Shown here in pieces: positions 55,266 through 64,000 of a DNA stretch of 64,000 bases. A program made the position numbers and the translations under genes. Location: contig NZ_JANLCJ010000001.1 of the NCBI RefSeq assembly GCF_024979295.1, positions 186,001 to 250,000 of the forward strand. Reading direction: 5' to 3'. This DNA comes from Herbiconiux daphne (lineage in GTDB: Bacteria; Actinomycetota; Actinomycetes; Actinomycetales; Microbacteriaceae). Position 1 is the first letter of the stretch. Each line of letters opens with the position of its first letter. The notes below the pieces were generated by a model that was not told the origin of the DNA, did not search any database, and saw only the letters and a list, made by a program, of their open reading frames with translations.

Positions 55266-55366
55266 GCCCGCATCCTAAGCCCGCCCGCCGCTAGGCTGAG
55301 GGCGCACATTTCGTTGGATCGCGCACCCTGGGGGACATCATCTTCGATTACAGCACCGGCTACAGC

Positions 55367-55741
55367 GTGTCCGACCCGGGCAACCTCTTCAGCTACGCCC
55401 TGGTCATCCTGCTCGTCGTCGCCGTCTGGTTCACGTTCCTCAAGGCGGGGCGCCCCGGTTGGGCCGCGATCATCCCGTTCTACAACCTCTACACGCTGTG
55501 CAAGGTGGCGGGCCGCCCGGGCTGGTGGCTCGTGCTGCTGCTCATCCCGCTGGTCAACATCGTGTTCGGCATCATCGTCGCGCTCGACATCGCGCGCCTG
55601 TTCGGCAAGGGCGGAGCGTTCGGGTTCTTCCTGCTCTGGCTGCTGCCGTTCATCGGCTACCCGATCATCGCGTGGGGCGACGCCTACTACCGCGGGCCCA
55701 AGCCCGGTGAACCCGCGGGGCCCGGCACCGTCGTCATCTGA
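55367..55741 (+). CDS. DUF5684-type membrane protein
   Basis: The 124-residue protein has four hydrophobic segments with the repeated signature KAGRPGWAAIIPFYNLYTLCKVAGRPGWW and IARLFGKGGAFGFFLL, typical of a family found near signal-peptidase-like or envelope genes (DUF5684 by memory). GTG 55367 is the best annotated start. The frame stays open upstream, where GGGGGAC precedes an ATC codon by a few bases, so the N-terminus is not certain. Function unknown. Confidence 0.65.
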   Translation: MSDPGNLFSYALVILLVVAVWFTFLKAGRPGWAAIIPFYNLYTLCKVAGRPGWWLVLLLIPLVNIVFGIIVALDIARLFGKGGAFGFFLLWLLPFIGYPIIAWGDAYYRGPKPGEPAGPGTVVI

Positions 55742-55813
55742 GCGCCGCCACGAGCCCCGACGGGATTCGGTCACGCCCACGGCGAACAGGGGCTGTCGGA
55801 GGGGCCTCGTCTG

Positions 55814-55830
55814 GTTAGTCTCTTCCTAAC
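55814..55830 (+). promoter_or_regulatory. inverted repeat in the clpC leader
   Basis: GTTAG and CTAAC are separated by 7 bp and lie 37 bp before the clpC ATG. TTAGTCT resembles a -10 box. A regulator site (for example of ClgR or HspR type) is possible, but the sequence does not match a motif I can name. Confidence 0.35.
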
Positions 55831-55866
55831 GGTCGTCATCCTGCCCTGGCGGCCAAGGAGACAGAC

Positions 55867-58392
<2,526 letters not shown>

Positions 58393-58404
58393 CCACCACC
58401 CTCG

Positions 58405-58432
58405 AAGGGCCGGGCGCACAGGCGCCCGGTCC
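58405..58432 (+). terminator. terminator of clpC
   Basis: GGGCCGGGCGC pairs with GCGCCCGGTCC around ACAG, followed by TTCGTCGTT. It is GC-rich with a short T-rich tail. Confidence 0.6.
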
Positions 58433-58452
58433 TTCGTCGTTCCCGCTCCCTT

Positions 58453-58518
58453 TTCCGCGAGTGGTCACTTTCGGCGCCACCGCCCCGGCGTTGCCGCCGA
58501 AAGTGACCACTCGCGGAA
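58453..58518. repeat. palindromic element with perfect 24-bp arms
   Basis: Positions 58453-58476 and 58495-58518 are perfect inverted repeats (24 bp) with an 18-bp loop. The arms contain GGTCACTTTCGGCG, related to the elements at 59357, 59465 and 19786. It lies in the gap after clpC. Confidence 0.75.
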
Positions 58519-58568
58519 GGGGCGGGGGGAGGGGAGAGGGCAGGGCGGGAGCGGGATACGCTGGTGCG

Positions 58569-59114
58569 ATGAGCTCGACCCAGACGCAACCCGCCGTGAC
58601 CGTGCGGCGGGCGCGCACCAGTGATGTTCCGTGGATCCAGAGCCTCGTCGAACCTCTCGTGCAGCGACGCATCCTGCTCGGCAAAGACGCTGTCGTGTTC
58701 TACGAGGGCGTGCAGGAATTCCGCATCGCGGAGGCCCCCGACGGCACGCCCGTCGGCTGCGGCGCGCTGCACGTGTTCTGGGAAGACCTCGGGGAAGTAC
58801 GCACTCTCGCGGTGCACGACGACTGGCTGGGCCAGGGAGTCGGCCGCGCGCTCCTGCGGCAGCTGGAGGCCGACGCGCTCGAGCTCGGCCTGTCGCGGCT
58901 GTTCTGCCTCACCTTCGAGGTGCCGTTCTTCGAGCGCAACGGCTACACGGCCTCGCCCCTCGCGCTCGTCGATCCCGAGGTCTACGCCGAACTCGTGCGC
59001 TCGCCCGATGAAGGTGTGGCCGAGTTCCTCGACCTCGCGCGGGTGAAGCCCAACACGCTCGGCAACACGCGCATGCTCAAGCACCTGCGCGCCGACGCAG
59101 GGGAGCAGGCATGA
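58569..59114 (+). CDS. ArgA-type amino-acid N-acetyltransferase
   Basis: The 181-residue GNAT protein has VTVRRARTSDVPWIQSLV at the start, VFYEGVQEFRIAE, the acetyl-CoA loop LGQGVGRALLRQLE (about 96-109) and FCLTFEVPFFERNGY. This is the short actinobacterial N-acetylglutamate synthase type (Rv2747-like), the first step of arginine synthesis. The ATG at 58569 is preferred because upstream frames run through the palindrome. It overlaps the next small gene by 4 bp. Confidence 0.8.
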   Translation: MSSTQTQPAVTVRRARTSDVPWIQSLVEPLVQRRILLGKDAVVFYEGVQEFRIAEAPDGTPVGCGALHVFWEDLGEVRTLAVHDDWLGQGVGRALLRQLEADALELGLSRLFCLTFEVPFFERNGYTASPLALVDPEVYAELVRSPDEGVAEFLDLARVKPNTLGNTRMLKHLRADAGEQA

Positions 59115-59344
59115 GCGACGCCGCCAAGAAGAGCTTCAACGAGCGCCTGCGCGACCGCTACTTCGGTCGTCGACGGGCCGCGGATGCCGCCGCCACCGAC
59201 TCCGTGCTCCCCAAGTCGAACCAGATGGGCTTCTTCGGTCGCGTGCAACGCCCCGGCGGCTTCGATACCCCACCCGCCGAGCCCATCGAACTCGAGGGCC
59301 CCCTCCCCTGGGAACTCACCGACGACCCCGACCCCCACCCCTAG
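59111..59344 (+). CDS. small hypothetical protein
   Basis: The 77-residue protein starts with the ATGA overlap of the acetyltransferase stop. It is basic and amphipathic at first (KKSFNERLRDRYFGRRRAAD), then contains NQMGFFGRVQRPGGFDTPP and an acidic Pro-rich end (ELTDDPDPHP). No hydrophobic helix. The translational coupling and codon use argue for a real gene. Function unknown. Confidence 0.55.
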   Translation: MSDAAKKSFNERLRDRYFGRRRAADAAATDSVLPKSNQMGFFGRVQRPGGFDTPPAEPIELEGPLPWELTDDPDPHP

Positions 59345-59356
59345 CCCCCCTCCGCC

Positions 59357-59411
59357 GAGTTGCGCCAAACTCCCCTTCCCCACCCCGCATCTGGTCACTT
59401 TGGCGCAACTC
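59357..59411. repeat. palindromic element, GTCACTTT family
   Basis: GAGTTGCGCCAAA (59357-59369) and TTTGGCGCAACTC (59399-59411) are perfect 13-bp arms around 29 bp. The second arm is preceded by GGTCAC, making GGTCACTTTGGCGC. Confidence 0.7.
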
Positions 59412-59464
59412 AACAGACTGGGGCCCCGCTCGTGTGCCCCTCTCGTGTTGCGCACCCCCCTCTC

Positions 59465-59525
59465 GCCGAGTTGCGCCAAACTGCCCTTCCGCGCGCGGAG
59501 AGTGGGCACTTTGGCGCAACTCGGC
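59465..59525. repeat. palindromic element, GTCACTTT family, second copy
   Basis: GCCGAGTTGCGCCAAA (59465-59480) and TTTGGCGCAACTCGGC (59510-59525) are perfect 16-bp arms. The whole element repeats the one at 59357 with small changes in the loop. Confidence 0.7.
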
Positions 59526-59535
59526 AGAAGAAGAG

Positions 59536-59880
59536 TTAGCGGGCGTGGCGGGTGGCGCAGGTGACGCAGTAGGCGGCGGTGGGGCGGGCCTCGAGGCGGC
59601 CCGGGGCGATCGGGAGGCCGCAGTCGAGGCAGAGGCCGTAGCGGCCATCCGCGACGCGCGAGAGGGCGGCATCCGTCTCGGTCAGCTGCTGCCGGGCGGC
59701 GGCGAGCAGACCCTGGATGCGCGACCACTCGCTCGACAGCGTCGGGCCCTCGGGGTCGTGCTCGTCGTCGTCGGACGACGACTCGCGCACCTGCCGCAGC
59801 GCCACCATCGAAGCGTCGAGCCCCGCGATCTCGGCGACGATGCGCTCGCGATAACGACCGAGCACCTCGGCCGCGCTCAC
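59536..59880 (-). CDS. TraR/DksA-type zinc-finger protein
   Basis: The 114-residue protein has a coiled-coil start, an acidic middle (ESSSDDDEHDPEGP) and a C-terminal zinc finger with CLDCGLPI and YCVTCATRH, giving a four-Cys site. Proteins of this group bind RNA polymerase in the secondary channel. The short form is common in actinobacteria; its exact role is not known. ATG at 59880. Confidence 0.8.
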   Translation of the reverse strand: MSAAEVLGRYRERIVAEIAGLDASMVALRQVRESSSDDDEHDPEGPTLSSEWSRIQGLLAAARQQLTETDAALSRVADGRYGLCLDCGLPIAPGRLEARPTAAYCVTCATRHAR

Positions 59881-59906
59881 GGGAAAGGGTGTGGGCGAAC
59901 TCGTGA

Positions 59907-60152
59907 TCAGCCTGCCGGGGCCGGGCCCTCGGCCGGCTCGGCGTCGCCGACGAACTCCTTGAACTTCTCTTCGAGGTTCTCGTCGAAGGAGTCGGGCTCG
60001 TCGGTCGCGTCGGTCGAACCGCTCTCGCCGATCTCGGGGTGGCGCGCCTGCTCGTCGGCCGGGTATTCGATCGCGTCTTCTTCGTCGACCTCGGGGTGCT
60101 GGCCGTTGTGCTCGAACGAGCCGGGCTCGAGGGGATCGGTGAAAGTGCTCAT
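59907..60152 (-). CDS. small acidic hypothetical protein
   Basis: From ATG 60152 the 81-residue protein is very acidic (EVDEEDAIEYPADEQARHPE), with a C-terminal helix (DSFDENLEEKFKEFVGDAE). It has no hydrophobic stretch. It precedes the zinc-finger gene on the same strand by about 25 bp and may be co-transcribed. A longer frame to 60206 has no ribosome-binding site. Function unknown. Confidence 0.5.
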   Translation of the reverse strand: MSTFTDPLEPGSFEHNGQHPEVDEEDAIEYPADEQARHPEIGESGSTDATDEPDSFDENLEEKFKEFVGDAEPAEGPAPAG

Positions 60153-60226
60153 GCCATCGAGATTACGCCCTCGCCCGGCCGACGACACGAAACATTCCGA
60201 ACACATGAGCGGGTTAGCATCCTGAT

Positions 60227-60739
60227 GTGTCTCCCGTCTCTCCCTACCAGGTCTGTGTCGCGTTCCTCACGCGCATCGGCCCCGACGGGCGCGCCGAAGT
60301 GCTGCTCGGCCGCAAGAAGACGGGCCTCGGTTCGGGCAACATCGTCGGCCTCGGCGGCAAGATCGAGCCCGGCGAGACGGCGCTCGAGGCGATCGTGCGC
60401 GAGATCGAGGAGGAGTCGAGCCTCGTGGTCGATCCGGCCGACCTCACCGAGGTGGGGCTCGTGAAGTTCGCGTTCCCGTTCCGCGAGAACTGGAGCCAGG
60501 ATTCGACGGTCTTCGTCGCCTCCCGCTTCACCGGCGAGCCGCAGGAGTCCGACGAGGTGTCGCCGGCCTGGTACGCGATCGACGACCTTCCGCTCGACGA
60601 GATGTGGAACGACGCCCGCTATTGGCTGCCCACGGTGCTCGCCGGTGGCCGGGTGCTCGGCGACTTCACCTTCGGCGAAGACTGCGCGACCGTCTCCGAC
60701 CACGAGTTGCACGACCCCCTGCTGCGACACTCCCACTGA
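60227..60739 (+). CDS. NUDIX hydrolase (8-oxo-dGTP phosphatase type)
   Basis: The 170-residue enzyme has the Nudix box GGKIEPGETALEAIVREIEEES (about 44-65) with all four metal-binding Glu positions. The start YQVCVAFLTRIGPDG and a C-terminal WYAIDDLPLDEMWNDARYW part resemble MutT-type 8-oxo-dGTP cleaners. The GTG at 60227 is the first in frame. It is divergent from the acidic gene at 60152. Confidence 0.85.
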   Translation: MSPVSPYQVCVAFLTRIGPDGRAEVLLGRKKTGLGSGNIVGLGGKIEPGETALEAIVREIEEESSLVVDPADLTEVGLVKFAFPFRENWSQDSTVFVASRFTGEPQESDEVSPAWYAIDDLPLDEMWNDARYWLPTVLAGGRVLGDFTFGEDCATVSDHELHDPLLRHSH

Positions 60740-60839
60740 ATCGCGACACGCCCGAGCGAGCGCTATTTCGGGGGGCCGGCGGTGTCAGCCTGACCTCGGC
60801 CCGGGATTCAGCCCGGCCTAGCCCGCCCTCAGCCCGCCC

Positions 60840-62306
60840 TCACCCCAGCGGGAACTCCGCACCCGACATCGGCGCCCGCGCGACGAACCCGCCCGAGAAC
60901 TGCACGGGGTCGGATGCCGCGACCGGGCCGTCTGACTCGCTGCCGCCGAGCAGGCTCCGCGTGAGCCGCGCGCTCGCGGCCAGCAGGCTCTCGAGCGAGG
61001 CGGCCACGTCGTCGTCGGTCACCGCGCGGTCGTTCTCGGCTGCGAGCAGCACGGCCCGGCGGAACAACTCCTTCGCGAACGAGCCCGTCGTTCCGGCCGC
61101 CCGATCCGCCGCGTCGTCGATGGCCTGCTGCCCGACCCCGAGGCCGTCGGCGTAGCGCGAGAACAGCCGCCGCCTCGACTCGGCGTCGGGCAGGCCGATC
61201 TCGACCGCCAGGTCGACGCGCCCCGGCCGCTCGGCGAGCGCGCGCTCGAGCACGTCGACGCGGTTCGTGGTGAGCACGAACGCGACATCCGCATCGCCGT
61301 CGAGGCCGTCGAGCGCGTCGAGCACCGCGAACAGCAGTGGTTGGGGTGCGCCGTGCATGCCGCGTTCGCTGGCCACGAGGTCGACGTCTTCGAGCACGAC
61401 GATCGCCGGCTGCATCGCCCGGGCGAGCTCGGCCGCCTCGCTGATGAACCGGATGCTCCCCCCGGTGAGCAGCACCGCCGTGGTCTGCGGGGTGCGCGTG
61501 AGCAGGTGGCGCACGGTGAGGGTCTTGCCCGTGCCGGGCGGACCGTAGAGCAGGATGCCGCGCTTGAGGTGCTGGCCGGCATCCCGCAGCCGCTCCCGCT
61601 GCTCGCCGATGCCCACGACATGCCGCACGACGCTCTCGAGCACGCCCGACGGCAGCACGACGTCGGCGGCCGGCACGTTCGGGCGCGGCAGGAAGGTGGC
61701 GCCGGCGGCGTGGTTGCCGTATTCGCTGCCCGAGAACGAGAGCACCTGCCCGCGCAGCACCGAGAGGGCGAGCATGAGGCGCGAGAACTCCTCGATGAAC
61801 GCGGTCGCGATCTCGGGGTCGGCGGCGAGCACCTCGAGGCTGGCGCTCGCGCGGCCTCGCTCGGGCCGTGCACCGCGTTGCAAGGCCACGAGAGGGATGT
61901 CGCGGAAGCGCAGCAGGTGCACGCCGAACGACATCACCCGGCGCGTGCTGTTGGGGCCGTCGGCCGCCGAGACGTAATCGACCGGGCCGGGGGCGTAGTT
62001 CATGCGGTGCGCATTCGTCAGCAGTTCGGAGAGCGAGGCCTGGTCGCGCATCTGCCCGCCGGTCACTCCCATGGGCTCCGAGCCGCTGTCGGCGGCCAGG
62101 TGGGCGAGAGCCAGATCGGCGTCGACCAACCGGTGCGGAGCCACGACGTGCGTCACCACGGGCAGTTGCGCGATGGGCACGCCGAGGTGGGTCTCGACGA
62201 GTTCGCCGAGCGGCGAGAGGCCGTCGGCTCCAGGGGGCGCCTGATTCACCACGTCGGCCAGGAAGGCCCGGAAGGTGTCGACGAAATCCTGGGTGCGCTC
62301 GTCCAC
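60840..62306 (-). CDS. AAA ATPase of unknown role
   Basis: From GTG 62306 the protein has 488 residues: an N-terminal domain of unknown family (to about residue 240), then an AAA domain with [15 protein letters not shown] (Walker A), AIVVLEDVDLV (Walker B) and LTTNRVDVLERALAERPGRVDLAVEIGLP (sensor and SRH). It resembles membrane-remodelling or proteasome-like AAA proteins, but no protease follows. It is divergent from the GAF regulator with about 160 bp between. Role unknown. Confidence 0.8.
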   Translation of the reverse strand: MDERTQDFVDTFRAFLADVVNQAPPGADGLSPLGELVETHLGVPIAQLPVVTHVVAPHRLVDADLALAHLAADSGSEPMGVTGGQMRDQASLSELLTNAHRMNYAPGPVDYVSAADGPNSTRRVMSFGVHLLRFRDIPLVALQRGARPERGRASASLEVLAADPEIATAFIEEFSRLMLALSVLRGQVLSFSGSEYGNHAAGATFLPRPNVPAADVVLPSGVLESVVRHVVGIGEQRERLRDAGQHLKRGILLYGPPGTGKTLTVRHLLTRTPQTTAVLLTGGSIRFISEAAELARAMQPAIVVLEDVDLVASERGMHGAPQPLLFAVLDALDGLDGDADVAFVLTTNRVDVLERALAERPGRVDLAVEIGLPDAESRRRLFSRYADGLGVGQQAIDDAADRAAGTTGSFAKELFRRAVLLAAENDRAVTDDDVAASLESLLAASARLTRSLLGGSESDGPVAASDPVQFSGGFVARAPMSGAEFPLG

Positions 62307-62463
62307 GGGCGGCTCCTCCGATCGGGCTGCCGCAAATCGACAGGTGTATTCCAGGCTATCCGCACGCCCATGGCATCGGAAGCGCCGGAGAGCGATACTG
62401 GGATGGTGGCCGCCCCCGTTCTCGCGGCCCGCAGCCACGATCGACGATGATTGGCGGTTCCGC

Positions 62464-63876
62464 GTGACCAGTCCCTGGCTCGCTCTGCCCGACGTGGCGG
62501 GGCGGCGCCCCCGGCGCGTCGTCGCCGAGAGCTGGGAACGCGCCCGCCGGCACTCGCTCGATCCGGAGCACGTGCTGCCGAACCTCGAGGTCGGCGAAGA
62601 CGTGATCGCCGACTTCCGGCTCGCGCATCCGCTCGCGCCAGTGCTGCCCGTCATTCGCAAACTGCTCGTGCGCGACGCCGAGGGGTCGGGGCTGCTCGTG
62701 GCCGTGGGCGACGAGATGGGCCGGCTGCTCTGGGTGGAGGGCGACAACGCCGCCAAGCGCCAGGCCGAGCAGATGCGCTTCGTCGAGGGCGCCGGGTGGT
62801 CGGAGAGCCGGGTCGGCACGTCGGCGCCGGGCACCGCGCTCGAGCTCGATCACGGCATCCAGATCCACGACGCGGAGCACTTCAACCGACTCGTGCACGG
62901 CTGGTCGTGCACGGCGGTGCCGGTGCACGACCCCGAGACACGGCGCATCCTGGGCGTGATCGACATCACCGGCGACGCTCGCGCGGTCGACCCGCACACG
63001 CTGCCCCTGATCGAGGCCACCGCGGCGGCGGCCGAGGCCGAGCTGATGGTGCTGCGCCTGCGGGCCCTGCGGGACGGGACGGGGTCGGGGTCGGGCGCGA
63101 GCACCGGTGCGGATGCCCGTGCTGGAGCTGGTGCGGGTGCTCGAGCCGGCGCTCGCGGCGGAGCCCGATCGGCGGCAGCCGCCGCCGACCCTCTCGTGCG
63201 CATCACCGGGTTCGCCCCCGCCCGCCGCCCGGCATCCGCCGGATCGGCGCCCCGAGCCCGGGCCCGCGTCTCGTCGATGCACGTGCTCGGCCGGGACACG
63301 GGTGAGCTGACCGCCCCGCGCACGGCGCCGGGGCCCGACGGCGAGGGTCGCGGTGTGGAGCTGAGCAGCCGCCACTCCGAGATCGTCACGCTTCTGGCAT
63401 GGCACCGCGAGGGCCTCTCGGCCGCTCGGCTGGCCGACCTGGTCTACGGCGACGACGCCGCCACGGTGACCCTGCGGGCCGAGATCGTGCGGTTGCGGCG
63501 CATCCTGCGGGCGAGCGGCACCGGCGTCGACCTCGAGTCGCGCCCCTACCGCCTCAGCGAACCGGTCGAGCTCGACGCCCACCACGTGATGTCGCTGCTC
63601 GATCGCGGTGCGCACCGGGTGGCGCTCGCGGCCTACCGCGGGCCCCTTCTGCCGGGCTCCGAGTCACCCGGCGTCGACGACATCCGGAGCTCCCTCCGCG
63701 TGCGCCTGCGCGAGGCCGTGCTCACCGATGCCGCCCTCGACGTGCTGCTCGACTACGCGTCGACCGAAGACGGCCTGGGCGATGCCGAGGTGTGGACCGC
63801 AGCCCTCCGGATGCTGCCACCGCGCTCACCCAAACGCGCCGGCATCGTGGCGCACCTCGAGCGGCTGAACCCCTGA
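62464..63876 (+). CDS. GAF-domain transcriptional regulator
   Basis: The 470-residue protein has RRVVAESWERARRHSLDPEHV, the start of the AcoR-type sensor group, and then a GAF domain (VAVGDEMGRLLWVEGDN... GIQIHDAEHFNRLVHGWSCTAVPVHD). A low-complexity insert (about 210-260) follows, and the C-terminal half has a winged-helix-like segment (HREGLSAARLADLVYGDDAATVTLRAEIVRLRRIL). Relatives often control aldehyde or acetoin use. GTG start at 62464. The gene ends at a tandem repeat. Confidence 0.75.
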   Translation: MTSPWLALPDVAGRRPRRVVAESWERARRHSLDPEHVLPNLEVGEDVIADFRLAHPLAPVLPVIRKLLVRDAEGSGLLVAVGDEMGRLLWVEGDNAAKRQAEQMRFVEGAGWSESRVGTSAPGTALELDHGIQIHDAEHFNRLVHGWSCTAVPVHDPETRRILGVIDITGDARAVDPHTLPLIEATAAAAEAELMVLRLRALRDGTGSGSGASTGADARAGAGAGARAGARGGARSAAAAADPLVRITGFAPARRPASAGSAPRARARVSSMHVLGRDTGELTAPRTAPGPDGEGRGVELSSRHSEIVTLLAWHREGLSAARLADLVYGDDAATVTLRAEIVRLRRILRASGTGVDLESRPYRLSEPVELDAHHVMSLLDRGAHRVALAAYRGPLLPGSESPGVDDIRSSLRVRLREAVLTDAALDVLLDYASTEDGLGDAEVWTAALRMLPPRSPKRAGIVAHLERLNP

Positions 63877-63926
63877 CGCCTCGAACCCCTGACGCCCGAA
63901 CCCCTGACGCGTCGCCCCTGACCTCC
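63867..63926 (+). repeat. tandem repeat spanning the stop codon of the GAF gene
   Basis: Units of 15-16 bp (GAACCCCTGACGCCTC, GAACCCCTGACGCCC, GAACCCCTGACGCGTC, then GCCCCTGACCTCC) begin in the last codons of the GAF regulator. The first unit supplies its TGA stop. Beyond 63926 to 64000 no gene can be supported. Confidence 0.65.
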
Positions 63927-64000
63927 GAACTCCGGACGATCGGCACGCGCTGCCCGACGAACGATCGGGTGCCCGGATGCCGCCGAGCGCACGCTGGAGC

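Overview
The window is high-GC actinobacterial DNA. The block from tilS to clpC keeps the gene order known from Mycobacterium tuberculosis (ftsH-folE-folP-folB-folK-DUF3180-PH-domain-DUF2520-panC ... lysS ... clpC). Short leaders, ATGA/GTGA stop-start overlaps and an over-represented CGGATGCC/GGCATCCG octamer suggest the family Microbacteriaceae. The genus cannot be named from the sequence alone.

Positions 1-8225 look accessory: lower and uneven GC, gene remnants, orphan small proteins and no copy of the octamer. They hold a small membrane protein, a DUF4265 protein, an ADP-ribosyltransferase-like protein, two decayed genes, a 58-residue membrane peptide, three tandem minus-strand units that each look like a promoter plus a short transcript plus a terminator (3376-3659), and a truncated gene. 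A catabolic cassette follows: M20 amidohydrolase and diaminopropionate ammonia-lyase-like enzyme, divergent from a LysR regulator, then a GNAT acetyltransferase. An exact 18-bp direct repeat (2622-2639 and 8208-8225) brackets most of this.

Positions 8298-16618 form a nucleoside or nucleobase uptake and salvage locus. The minus-strand operon encodes a lipoprotein binding protein, an ATPase, a fused double permease, DeoD, adenosine deaminase and an M24-fold protein. It is divergent from a LacI regulator across a region with operator-like palindromes. Positions 16733-20427 hold a SRAP-fold protein lacking its N-terminus, a spermidine-synthase-fold protein, an AlkZ/YcaQ-type glycosylase and a DUF1772 membrane protein. 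Positions 20588-23830 encode an ABC exporter pair plus a MarR regulator, with a perfect 16-bp palindrome in front. Positions 24142-25949 carry an orphan phage-like M15 peptidase and small proteins, followed by tRNA genes for Phe, Asp and Glu on the minus strand and two tandem M23 peptidases.

Positions 29426-46761 are the conserved core: ppa, tilS, hpt, ftsH, the folate operon, two PH-domain membrane proteins, DUF2520, panC, a LAL regulator, a LysM lipoprotein, lysS and two tiny membrane proteins. Positions 46817-63876 hold cardiolipin synthase, a TrmB/LuxR-type regulator, a 1529-residue cell-wall subtilase, a pirin, clpC, an ArgA-type acetyltransferase, a DksA/TraR zinc-finger protein, a NUDIX hydrolase, an AAA ATPase and a GAF regulator.

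The most unusual signals are the tandem small-transcript units, a dispersed palindrome family with a GTCACTTT core, the SRAP protein without its catalytic Cys2, a hairpin that occludes a ribosome-binding site, and the octamer that separates core from accessory DNA.
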